From assembly GCA_963800135.1 (NCBI GenBank), contig CAWCZR010000014.1, forward strand, positions 1 through 64,000: DNA of 64,000 nt. Direction: 5' to 3'. Positions 9,989 through 19,265 of the stretch are shown one piece after another (positions within the stretch are counted from its first letter, which is position 1; every line of letters begins with the position of its first letter). A program made the position numbers and the translations under genes. The DNA is from DASPSM01 sp963800135 (GTDB lineage Bacteria; Planctomycetota; Planctomycetia; Planctomycetales; Planctomycetaceae). The notes beneath the pieces were generated by a model that saw only the letters and a program-made list of their open reading frames with translations, was not told the DNA's origin and made no database searches.

Positions 9989-11647
9989 TCACTCTGGGGA
10001 CGATGGGGGCGGCTCCTCCGGCATCGCAGCCTGACCGTTTATCTCGACCCTCGCAAGGGCGGTGAGAGCATCGCCTTCGAGGAAGCCGAGGACCGCACGG
10101 ACGCCGAAAAGGAAAATCTCCGCGGCAACCTTCTTCGCCGTCGGCGACTCGGGTTGCCGGCATTCCGCAGCAGAGCCGACACCTGCAGTGCAACCGCCGA
10201 AAGCAGGATCCCGCTACTGCGGACCTTTGCGGCCATTTCGAGGCAAAGGATCGGACCGAGGATCTCGAGCAGGATCGCCACAATCTGGAGCGGGTTGTGG
10301 CCGTGCGGGGCCAGAGCGTCATCCAATTGAATCTGCGGCATCGCAGCCAGCACCAGTCCGTTGATGAGGAGCCCCAAGCCCAGCGCAGACCTTCGCCAAT
10401 GGGGCCGTCGTGTAGCGCAGCAGCGCGGCGGGCAAGACGATCGTGTTCCACATAACGACGACGACACCCTCGCAGAAAGCCCCCACGAGGCACCCGACAA
10501 CGAGCCCCAATGCCACGGTGACCAACCGATCGTTGCCATCGGTCGCAACGAAAGATTTCGGCAGCCAATCTATCGCACCGGCAACGGCACAGATCACTGC
10601 GCCCACCACAGCGCCCGAGCCGACCCAGATCCAGAGCCGTAGCGGTGGCAGCCGCCGGGAACTCGACAGGATCCGTTCGCCTTGCAGAAACCGCTCCAAT
10701 TCAAGGGCGAGCTCCTGAGCCGAAGCGAACCGATTGGCCGGCGACTTTTCCATGCACTTGAGGCAAATCGTCTCCAGCTCACGCGGCACGGCTGGATTCA
10801 GTTTTCGCGGCGGCACCGGCGGCGACTGGATCACCTCGCACAGCGTTTCCAAGGCTGTGACGCCGCGGAACGGCGCCTGGCCGGTCAGCAGTTCATAAAG
10901 AATCGCACCGAGCGAATAGACGTCGCTCTGCGGCCCCACCTGCTCCATTTGCCCGGACGCCTGTTCCGGCGGCATATAGCTGGGACTGCCTAGGATGTCG
11001 CCGGTTCGAGTGAGGCCGCTGTCGGTTCCGACGTGTTTGGCGAGTCCAAAATCAGTGATCCGCGGGCGGTCGAGAGAGTCGATCAGCACGTTTTGCGGCT
11101 TCAAGTCGCGATGCAGGATACCGCGATCGTGCGCGAATTGAACCGCTTGCGCGGTGGTCTTGACGTACGAGGCGGCCCGCTCGGGGGCCAGCGGCTTGTC
11201 GCGAACAAGCTCGGCGAGCTTTTCCCGGCAAAGAAATCCATCGAGAAATATTGCTGCCCGTCGTGCTTCACCCACATCGTGGATGGCGACGATATTTGGA
11301 TGCTGCAGAATCGCCGCGGACTCGGCCTCCGCCCGAAACCGGTGCCGTGCCTCGGGAGTCGCCCATTGCCCCGCCAGGATCATCTTGAGTGCGACCGGCC
11401 GGTTGAGGCTCAATTGCCGCGCTTTGTAGACGACCCCCATCCCGCCGCGTGCGATCTCTTCGAGAATTTCGTAGTCCCCGAAACAACGAGCGCCCGTGTT
11501 GGGTACAGTGGCGCTCGGGCCGGTCGCTCGCGGAGGCAAAGCGTAATCAGCCGCCGTGCTTGTAACCGAGCTGCACCGCGGACAAAGCGCCGACGGCGCA
11601 GCAGCCGGCAGTTGGGCACCACATTGCGAACACAGCCGTTCAAGCAT
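9989..11647 (-). pseudogene. Membrane Ser/Thr protein kinase with N-terminal zinc ribbon, several frameshifts
   Basis: Start taken at ATG 11647 (MLERLCSQCGAQ), giving a CxxC...CxxC zinc ribbon, then a Hanks kinase domain: Gly loop (ARGGMGVVYKARQ), VALKMI lysine, HRDLKPQNVL, DFG, SPSYMPPEQ. Hydrophobic segments follow (WIWVGSGAVVGAVICAVAGA, VTVALGLVVGCLVGAFCEG). At about 10385 the frame changes (LGLLINGLVLAAMPQ continues it), and at about 10145 it changes again (ESPTAKKVAAEIFLFG... to a TGA at 9989). Between about 11268 and 11218 a compensating pair replaces the expected hinge HDGQQYFSMDFFAGK with unrelated residues. So there are at least four small indels in one otherwise full-length gene. 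Function if intact: phosphorelay/signalling at the inner membrane. Confidence 0.7.
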
Positions 11648-11982
11648 GGGGGCTTGCTGTGCGGGACGCGGAGTTCGATGTCGTCTCGATCCAGCATAGC
11701 CGAATGCAACCATCGTCAGGGAGCGACGGGATCGTTCGTGATCAGCGCATGCGTCCCTCACCCTGCTCTGCACTGGGCCGGCAGCCTGTGGTCGCTTCCG
11801 CCTTCGTCGATGGCGACGAAAAGCGTCTTTAGCGAGTACGGCCCGCTGCTACGTCTCTCGGTAGAGTGAATGAGTTGACCGTCGCATTCTGGGAACTCAA
11901 CCCTTTTTCGGGAACGCCGAAAATCGACCGTTGAACTAAGCCGCTACGCGGCAGAGCTGGAGGTGTAGGAGGTGGTTGCCTG

Positions 11983-12006
11983 GCCCGTTTTGGCCGGGCT
12001 TTTTTG
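11983..12006 (+). terminator. Weak hairpin plus T run
   Basis: A 5-bp stem (GCCCG 11983-11987 with CGGGC 11995-11999) and TTTTTT at 12000-12005. It stands before the IS91-type element and may insulate it from outside transcription. Weak because the stem is short. Confidence 0.35.
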
Positions 12007-12096
12007 ATGCGCAGAGGGTGCAGCGGCGTTTTGCGAGGGGAAAGTGGAAGGTGGTGTTGATCTTCCTCGTTTCCCCTTTTGCAAGGAGCTGCCGAC

Positions 12097-12955
12097 ATGA
12101 CTCCCCTGCGCAACAAGATGATCCGCGAACTCGAACTGCATCGCAAGGCCCCTGGTACCATCAAGCAGTACGTCTCCGCCGTGGCCGAGTTGGCCCGGCA
12201 CTACCGGCGGTCGCCCGATTCGATCTCGATCGAAGAGGTGCGTGATTTTATCCACCATCTGATCACCCAGCGCAAGGTCGCCTTCAGCACCTGCAACACG
12301 AGGCTGGCGGGGATCCGCTTCTTTTTCCAACAGGTCCTTCGCCGAGACGATTTTCCCCTGCGCGTCCCGGCGAAGCGTTCGGGTCGGCTGCCCGAACCGC
12401 TCAGTCGCAGTGAGATTGCCGGGTTGTTCGAGGCCACGACGAACACCAAGCACCGCGTGCTGCTGATGACCACGTATGGCGGCGGGTTGCGTGTGGCGGA
12501 ATTGGTGCATCTGAGACCGCAGAGACATTCACTCCGAGCGGATGCTGATGCGTGTGAATCAAGGCAAGGGGCACAAGGATCGCTACACGCTGCTCTCGCC
12601 TCGGCTGCTTGAGGAACTACGCGCCTATTGGCGCGAGTATCGGCCGCAGGAGTGGCTGTTTCCAAACGCGAACGGCAGCGGTCCCTTGCCAACGGATACC
12701 GCCCAGAAGCTGTTCTACCGGGCCAAGGAACGGGCGCGCATCCGGCATGGGCACGGCATCCATTCGTTGCGGCATTCTTTTGCGACGCATTTGATGGAAG
12801 CCGGCGTGGATCTGCCGACCATCCAGCGATTGATGGGGCACAACCGTCTGAGCACGACAGCCCAGTATTTGCACGTCACGAGCAAGCACCTGGGACAAAT
12901 CCACAGCCCGCTTGAACTGCTCCGTCTGCCAGAGCCTGCGGACGCCGGGGTCTAG
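12097..12955 (+). CDS. Tyrosine recombinase of the IS91-like element (one frameshift)
   Basis: ATG 12097 (MTPLRNKMIRELEL) follows AAGGAG at 12083-12088. The N-terminal SAM-like core-binding domain (LHRKAPGTIKQYVSAV) leads into the catalytic domain: GGGLRVAELVHLRPQ (first Arg), KGHKDR, HGIHSLRHSFATHL (HxxR box), LMGHNRLSTTAQYLH (final His and Tyr nucleophile). All catalytic residues are present, but the frame changes at about 12520 between LRPQ and IHSERMLMRV; removing one base joins the halves. It ends 5 bases before the HUH transposase, so the two are translationally linked. In the two-gene IS91 subgroup this protein accompanies the HUH enzyme; its exact role is unclear. Confidence 0.78.
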
Positions 12956-12960
12956 TCGCC

Positions 12961-14214
12961 ATGCCAAACGCCGTGCAAGCCTGCACGGCACCGGCAGAGA
13001 CACCTGGCTGCGAACTGGCCGACATTTTTCTGCGCTACGGCGAGGCATATGAGCAGACCCATCGCCTGACCGCCGCGCAGCGTAAAGTTGCCTGGGCGAT
13101 CATCCGTTGCCGTACGGCCGCCTTGGGCGGCCATCGAGAATGGTGCGCGGCTTGCGGTTTCGAGCGCTACGCGTACCACAGTTGCCGCAACCGGCATTGC
13201 CCCAAGTGCCAGACGACGGCCACGGCCGCGTGGGTGGCGGCCCGCAGACAAGAGCTCCTGCCGGTGCCCTATTTTCACAACGTGTTCACGCTGCCGCATG
13301 AGCTGAACGGATTGATCCTGTACAGCCAGCGCAACCAACGCGCCCTGCTCAAGCTATTGTTTGACGCGGCGGCTCAAACGCTCTTGGAGTTTGGCCGCCA
13401 AGAGTTGAGCGGCAAAGTCGGTTTCACGCTCGTGCTGCACACGTGGGACCAGCAACTGCGGGCTCACTTCCATGTGCATGGCCTGATCGCCTCCGGCGCT
13501 CTGGCCGATAATGGCTCACGGTGGATCGCTGGCGGCCGTAAGTTCCTCTTTCCCGTGCGTGGGCTCAGCAAGATGTTTCGCGCGAAATATCTGGACGGCC
13601 TGGCGGCGTTGCTGGCGCGGGGCCAGTTGGACATCCCCCCGCAACTGGCCGAACTGGCCAATGCACCGTCGCGCGACCGGCGCTTGCGACAGTGGAAGAA
13701 GAAGGACTGGGTGGTCTATTCGCAAGCCCCGTTTGCCGGGCCGCGCAAGTTGCTGGATTATCTCGCACGTTATACGCATCGTGTGGCCATCAGCAATCAC
13801 CGCCTGCTCGATTGCCAGGGCGGCCAAGTCCGCTACCACTACCGGGATCGCCGCGATGGCGACCGGCTGAAGACCGACGTCCTTTCTGCCGAGGAATTCC
13901 TCCGCCGGTTCCTGCAACACGTGCTTCCGGACCACTTCCCGCGCATTCGGCATTACGGCTTGTTGGCCAATTGCGTGAAGGGGCAGCAACTGGCCCAGTG
14001 CCGCCAGCTGCTCGGCACACGACCGCCCACGGGTGACGACCAACCCCACTCGGCCGCCGACTGGATGCGCGTCCTGCTGGACATCGACATCACGCGCTGT
14101 CCCTGTTGCGGGGCCACGTTGTATCGGCAGGAACTCCAGCCATCGGTTCCGTCGCTGGCCGAGCCCTGCCTTCCGCTCCGCGCAGGCAACTTCCGCCTTT
14201 GGGACACTTCTTAA
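12961..14214 (+). CDS. IS91 family HUH (Y2) transposase
   Basis: An intact 417-residue protein. The N-terminal zinc-binding module is CAACGF...CRNRHCPKCQ (residues about 62-83). The HUH metal site is AHFHVHG (about 168-174), and the catalytic tyrosine region is LLDYLARYTHRVAIS. A C-terminal CPCCGATLY motif could bind a second zinc. These enzymes nick and rejoin single-stranded DNA in rolling-circle-like transposition from oriIS to terIS. The spacing of 5 bases to the upstream recombinase gene supports one transcript. Length matches the family. Confidence 0.9.
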   Translation: MPNAVQACTAPAETPGCELADIFLRYGEAYEQTHRLTAAQRKVAWAIIRCRTAALGGHREWCAACGFERYAYHSCRNRHCPKCQTTATAAWVAARRQELLPVPYFHNVFTLPHELNGLILYSQRNQRALLKLLFDAAAQTLLEFGRQELSGKVGFTLVLHTWDQQLRAHFHVHGLIASGALADNGSRWIAGGRKFLFPVRGLSKMFRAKYLDGLAALLARGQLDIPPQLAELANAPSRDRRLRQWKKKDWVVYSQAPFAGPRKLLDYLARYTHRVAISNHRLLDCQGGQVRYHYRDRRDGDRLKTDVLSAEEFLRRFLQHVLPDHFPRIRHYGLLANCVKGQQLAQCRQLLGTRPPTGDDQPHSAADWMRVLLDIDITRCPCCGATLYRQELQPSVPSLAEPCLPLRAGNFRLWDTS

Positions 14215-14494
14215 ACCGAGACCCAGCGATGATCCTGAATGTTCTTCTGATCGCCAGAATTGCCAGCCACCGGTTGCGACTGCGAAGGCACTGGCGCAGG
14301 CCTGGCCATCCGCTGCTCTACGAAGGCTCCCTCGAGCTCCAGCTCTCCAAACCAGCGACCGTCACCTCACCCCGACCGTCTCCGTCACCCCCGGTCCATC
14401 CGCCGCCACGCACTCAACCCATCTCCCCGTCTGATTCAATCCCCAAGAGAACAACGCCTTCAACGTCCGTGGCGCTCCGCGGCTCAGTTCAACG

Positions 14495-14536
14495 GCGTCT
14501 TATCGGTCATCGCTCCGCGACGACGCGATAAGACGC
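14495..14536 (+). repeat. Subterminal inverted repeat of the IS91-like element (probable oriIS)
   Basis: GCGTCTTATCG at 14495-14505 and its exact reverse complement at 14526-14536, with a 20-base spacer, followed two bases later by CTTG. This matches where the nicked end of IS91 elements is expected. Confidence 0.6.
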
Positions 14537-14660
14537 TACTTGTTTGACGGCGATTCCGGAAAACGTATGGATTTCCCTAAATGCGTTAGAGGTTTCGTCC
14601 GGCTCACGTTGGTGTGGTCTGCCAGAAGCGTCGGTGTAGGACAGACATGCGCAAGCTCGC

Positions 14661-14681
14661 ATGGCTCATGGCTCATGGCTC
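14661..14681 (+). repeat. Three tandem copies of ATGGCTC
   Basis: Three perfect 7-base tandem units just outside the IS91 end and before the stop of the WD40 kinase. No function is evident; such slippage tracts are common next to mobile-element junctions. Confidence 0.5.
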
Positions 14682-14699
14682 AAATCTCGCGGTCCGCTG

Positions 14700-17600
14700 T
14701 CACTCGACGCCTCTCTCTTGCGTGGCACCAATGGCGCGTTGCAGAAAATTCACGAAGTTTTCCCACATTTGGCTTCTCGTGTTGCGGGGACTGGCAGCGT
14801 CATGACGGCGAATGAGGCCGCCGTCGTCGAGTGCGACTTCGAGTTGGCCGGCAATCGAAAGAGGATTCGTCCTGAGGCACAGGACGTCGGCTGGCCAATT
14901 AATTCCGCGATGCGCAAGCTCGCTGCGCATTGCCGTCAAATCCCAGACTTGCGCGGTCTGACGTTCGTCCACGGGTGACGTCACAAGGAATCGTTGGTCG
15001 GGGCTAAACGTCATGAATGAGGCGGCCGTCTGGTCCAAGAGGGTCACGCGCACCCAATCCTTGCCGGTTGTCGGATCGGAGAGGCGTAGAATTCCATTGG
15101 GCTGAGCGATCGCTAGGACGCGACTGTCCGGCGAAAATGAAATTCCCAGTCCAGTAGGCGTCGTTCCCTCTGCGTGCAACCGGCCGACGCATCGCCAGTC
15201 GCTTGTCCGCCAAAGAGTGACGCCGTCCGGCGTGGCTGCCAGCAACCGGCTGTCGCCGCTGAATTTGAGGACTCCGTGGCGCCCCACAGCCAGGTCCGCG
15301 AGGTGGGTTCCCGAAATGGCATCCCAAACCGACGCGCCGGCACCTTCCCAATTGGCGATTGCCGCGTAACGGTTGTCATTGCTGGCGGCGCTCTGTCGCG
15401 CGTCGCTGGTCGTTGGCACATGGACCATCCCTTTGTCATGACCCGAATGAAAGACATCCCAACGGTCGAGGTACCCGACCAGCATCGTTTCCCCTCGGGC
15501 GTTTGTGGCAAGGTTGGTTGCATCGATTTTTCCGACAAGCTGTTGGGGCGGGCCAAATCGAACGAGCGTTCGCGCGATTGCTGGTGCGCTCTTCTGCGGC
15601 GCAGGGGAGGTCTCGGTGAATCGCGGGAAGCGAAAGATTCCTGTGCTGCATCCGACGATGAGCCGGCCGCCGTCGTCGAAGTCCGCCACGCATGGACCGA
15701 TCGGCCAGGTCACTAGGTGCTGTGCGGTCTGGATATCCCACAATTCCAGTCCGGCCTGGCTGCACGCAGCCAAGATCCGGCCCTCGGGACCCACTGCTAA
15801 CTTGAACCAGAATCCCAAAGGCCGGTGGACCGATTGAGCCAATGTGCGACAGACGCCGCGGTCGAGTTCCGTCAAGACGGCATGATGACCCGTATCTCCC
15901 AAGAATAGGAACTTTCGCTCGTCCGCGGCGTCGCAGGCGCGGTTGTTAAATCCGTGAACTTCCAGCAGTCGCTGACCGGCCCCAAAGTCCCAAACCAACA
16001 ATCGTTGATCCCACATGCTGTGGGACACCAAGAGTGAGCCCTCGTGATTGAACAGCAATTGGGAAGGAACTCCACGATGCTGTAACGTGAACAGGCGAGT
16101 GCCGGCTTTGACGTTCCAAACCGTGATTTTTTCCGTGCCGCCCCACACCGCCAAACATTGCCCTCCCGGGTGCCAGGCGAGACGAGCGGGCACAGAAGTT
16201 TCCACAGAGAGTTCGCGTTCGACCTTGCCGGTGTCCCAGGAAATCACTTCGACCTGGTCGGCAACGCACACCGCGACTTGTCCATTTGACGGATGAAGAG
16301 CGAAGCGGGAACGGGCGACGCCCTTTCCGAGCGAGCGCACCGGAGTTCCTGTTTCCACATTCACGAGCTGCATGCCGGTAGCCGGTCGACTGTACGCAGC
16401 GTGGCGCCCGTCGGGCGAGAAAGTAAAGTACTGCGTACCTGCGGCCTCCCAGGCCACGCGCGGTTGCCGTCCGTCGACGCGCCACAGCTTCGTGCCGCTA
16501 TCGCCGCTTGCGGCAACGAAACGGCCGTCGGGTGAAAGGAAGACTTTGACGTTTCGGCCCGGGTTGTCGACGGACCACAACTCCTGGCCGTCGGAGAGAC
16601 GATGGCCGACGAGTGGTCCGTTCTCGACAGCAACGACATACCGGTCGGCGGCCACCGACATGTCGCACGAGCCGCTTTTTGCGGGCCACAAGCCGAGCGT
16701 GCGGACAACTCGCATATCGCACCGTGCGACAGACGACAACGTCGCGCTTCGCAGGGCGAGCACACGATCTTCGCCTCGTCCAACCACGTCGAGCATCGCC
16801 GCCGCCTTCTCGATCGTGTCAAGAGCCGCGAATCTTTGACCGACCTGGCGGCTGCCGTTGCGAGCGGTCACCTCGGCCATGTAGGCGTCCCACAAGCGGT
16901 GCTGAGCCGATTCACTTGCGGCGCGTTCGGATCGTTCGGCTTGCTCGGTTCTGACGAGCTCGCGACGAAGGTTAGCCGAATACCAAAACGACAGTGCGGC
17001 GATCCCAATAAGCAGGATCGATACAGAACCAAGAGCGATGGCCCACGAGGGATTGCGGCGGCACCAGCGCCAGGTGCGCTCGACATTGCCGGCTGGCCGG
17101 GCATGAACTGGCACGCCGGCGAGGTAACGCTCCAGGTCAGCCTGCAGTTCGGCGGCGGAGGCATAGCGGCGGCCGACCTCGATGTTCAAACACTTATCGC
17201 AGATCGTCACGAGATCCCGCGGCGTGTGCGGGGCCAGCCGGTGAACCGAAATCGGTTCGCTCGCGGCGAGTTGCTGCAGGATTTCCATGGGGGAGGAGCC
17301 GCAGAACGGCGGCCGCCCCGTTAGCAATTCGCAAAGCATCGCTCCCAGGGAATAGATGTCGGCGGCAGGGCCGATGTCCTGCGTCCGGCCTCTGGCTTGC
17401 TCGGGTGCCATGTAGCTCGGTGTTCCGAGAAAAGCACCAGTCTTTGTGTGTGGCGACATTTCGTCGTGAAAGAACTTCCCGAGGCCGAAGTCGGTGACCT
17501 TGACGTCGAGTTCTTCGTTGTCTGAGGCGATCAGCACGTTGGCCGGTTTGAGATCGCGGTGGATGACGTGGTGATCGTGCGCGAACTGCACGGCCTCGGC

Positions 17601-18408
17601 GAGCTTGATCATGAGTTTCGCCGCCGCACGGGGGGGCCACGGATTCCCGTGCAGGCGAGAGGCCAGCGTCCCGCCTTCGATCAATTCCATAGCCAGAAAG
17701 GGGAGGCCGTTGTGCTCGCCAAAGTCGTACACCTGCACGATGTGTGGATGATGCAATGAGGCGACCGCGCGCTTCCGAGCGGAAGCGAGCGAGCAACTCG
17801 TGATTGGTCGCGTCCACGGACCGAACCATTTTGAGCGCGACAAAGCGGTGCAGAGCGACCTGTCGCGCTTTGTAGACCACGCCCATGCCGCCTCGGCCGA
17901 TCTCTTCCAGGATTTCGTAGCTGGCTTCGGCCGGCAAATTGGGCGACTCAAGTGAGGCCTCCAGTAATCCAGACACGCTGGCGTCGGCCTCCGACTCGTC
18001 GTCAATGGCCTCAAGCACGCGATGGAGGTCAATCTGCTTGGAGAGTTCCTCTGCAAAAGCTGGGAACCGCTGTCTGTACTCCGCTGCGACCGGACATTCG
18101 CCCGAGCGTTCTCGAGCGAGATACTCGGCATAGATGATGTCGACTGCCAGTTCAGGATCGTGAGACAAGTCAGGAAAGAGAGCTAAATAGCTCTCCGCCG
18201 GCCTGGCCTCGTTTCGGCGCCAACGGATGTCGATGTCGACCCGGACCATCGCAGCCAACTCGGCCGGCGAAAGACCGGGGTACTCGGCAATCAACGCTTC
18301 GAGCGAGGGTTGCCGACCCTCCTGCCAGGCGCGCAACAACTCGGCGATGGGCCGATCCTCAACTGTTTCGGATCGAGGGGCACGATCGGTTGGGCGAAAT
18401 GAGTCCAC
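14700..18408 (-). CDS. WD40-domain Ser/Thr protein kinase (one frameshift)
   Basis: About 1,235 residues from MDSFRPTDRAPRSET at 18408. An N-terminal planctomycete-type helical region is followed by a complete Hanks kinase domain: GRGGMGVVYKARQ, VALKMV, HRDLKPANVL, DFG, GTPSYMAPEQ. One TM helix (WAIALGSVSILLIGIAALSF) puts the kinase in the cytoplasm and a large WD40 beta-propeller region (repeats such as FSPDGRHAAYSR, WHPGGQCLAVWGG) outside. The frame breaks at about 17770, after FRSEA; restoring a GC dinucleotide in the GCGCGC run gives SEARAVASLHHPHIV, the expected sequence. It ends 82 bp after the ECF sigma gene upstream, so sigma factor and kinase probably form one operon and one signalling pathway. 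Confidence 0.82.
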
Positions 18409-18489
18409 GTGCTTCGCAATCGAGGAATGAGCTGAGCAACGAGCGCCGCGCTACTATCTCTATCGCTGACGGCGCGAAAATCGCACAGC

Positions 18490-19140
18490 CTACGTTGATT
18501 CGGCAATTCCCAATTGGCGCGTGAGCCGTTCGATTCCGCGCGACATCTGCATTCGGCGAGCCTGCCCGCTACCTCCGAGTTGTGTTGCAACTTCGTCCCA
18601 GCCAAGACCTTGATTACGCAAATCGATGATTTGCCGTTCCTCGTCGCTGAGCAAAGTTCGCATGAGTTCCAAGATCTCTTTTCGAGCAACGATTTCGCTT
18701 GGAGACGGCTGGCCATCGGCCACTCGACCGAGAGCATCCGGGTGCTCGCTCACTCGGCGGATGTCGCGTATTTGTCGCCGCTCGGACCGCACGCGAGACA
18801 CGAGCTTGTTGCGAGCCATGGTGACCAAGAGCCGGGCAAGCTGGTCGACGTGTTCGAGCTCGAATTGGCCGTTCGCAGCCCGCGCGAAGAAATTTGCCAG
18901 CACGGACTGACTGACATCGAGCGAGTCGAAGGCCCGATTGACCTGGCTGCCGCTGATTCGCAGCCGGACCTCCCGGCGAATCAGGGACTCGAAGCGTTTG
19001 ACTAGTTCCTCGGCCGCTTGATCGTCGCCCGCCCGAATTCGGCGAACGAAGTCGGCGAATCCGGGGTCCCGAACCTCGACGGACGCATCAGGTGATTTTG
19101 TTGGAATTTTTCCATCCACAGCCGTGCGTTCCCGCGGCAA
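18490..19140 (-). CDS. ECF-type RNA polymerase sigma factor
   Basis: About 216 residues. Region 2 is recognisable (EELVKRFESLIRREVRLRI, FDSLDVSQSVLANFF, LARLLVTMARNKLVSRVR) and region 4 ends with a helix-turn-helix (RQIIDLRNQGLGWDEVATQL). The start is uncertain: TTG at 19140 or GTG at 19119 (VDGKIPTKS); neither has a strong ribosome-binding site. Upstream of, and same strand as, the WD40 kinase; divergent from the giant surface protein gene with about 125 bases between. ECF factors of this kind in planctomycetes are thought to be controlled by their linked Ser/Thr kinase. Confidence 0.87.
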   Translation of the reverse strand: MPRERTAVDGKIPTKSPDASVEVRDPGFADFVRRIRAGDDQAAEELVKRFESLIRREVRLRISGSQVNRAFDSLDVSQSVLANFFARAANGQFELEHVDQLARLLVTMARNKLVSRVRSERRQIRDIRRVSEHPDALGRVADGQPSPSEIVARKEILELMRTLLSDEERQIIDLRNQGLGWDEVATQLGGSGQARRMQMSRGIERLTRQLGIAEST

Positions 19141-19219
19141 ATGGCGTTATCCAAACGGTCCTGCGCCATCTTTGCCCGGTCCAGTCTAGCACGGCGGTGG
19201 GGCAGACACCTACACCCCA

Positions 19220-19246
19220 GGGGGGTCCTCCATGCAGAAGCCCCCC
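19220..19246 (+). promoter_or_regulatory. G6/C6 hairpin in the leader of the giant surface protein
   Basis: GGGGGG at 19220-19225 can pair with CCCCCC at 19241-19246, 20 bases before the start codon. It could affect translation initiation; this is only inferred from the sequence. Confidence 0.25.
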
Positions 19247-19265
19247 ATCTTACCGGAGCGTCGCG

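Larger units (their letters stand above)
12097..14538 (+). mobile_element. IS91-like rolling-circle insertion sequence (tyrosine recombinase + HUH transposase)
   Basis: Two adjacent genes, a tyrosine recombinase and an IS91-family HUH transposase, are followed about 280 bp later by an 11-bp inverted repeat (14495-14505 and 14526-14536) and then by CTTG at 14539-14542. A subterminal hairpin next to GTTC/CTTG is the known layout of the oriIS end of IS91 elements. The left (terIS) end is not identifiable from one copy; the left coordinate given is only the first start codon, and the true end lies upstream. Confidence 0.7.

Noticed and set aside
11925..11935. GAAC as the left boundary of the IS91-like element
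   Set aside because: IS91 target tetranucleotides lie at the oriIS end; a GAAC on the other side is not informative, so the left end was left undefined.
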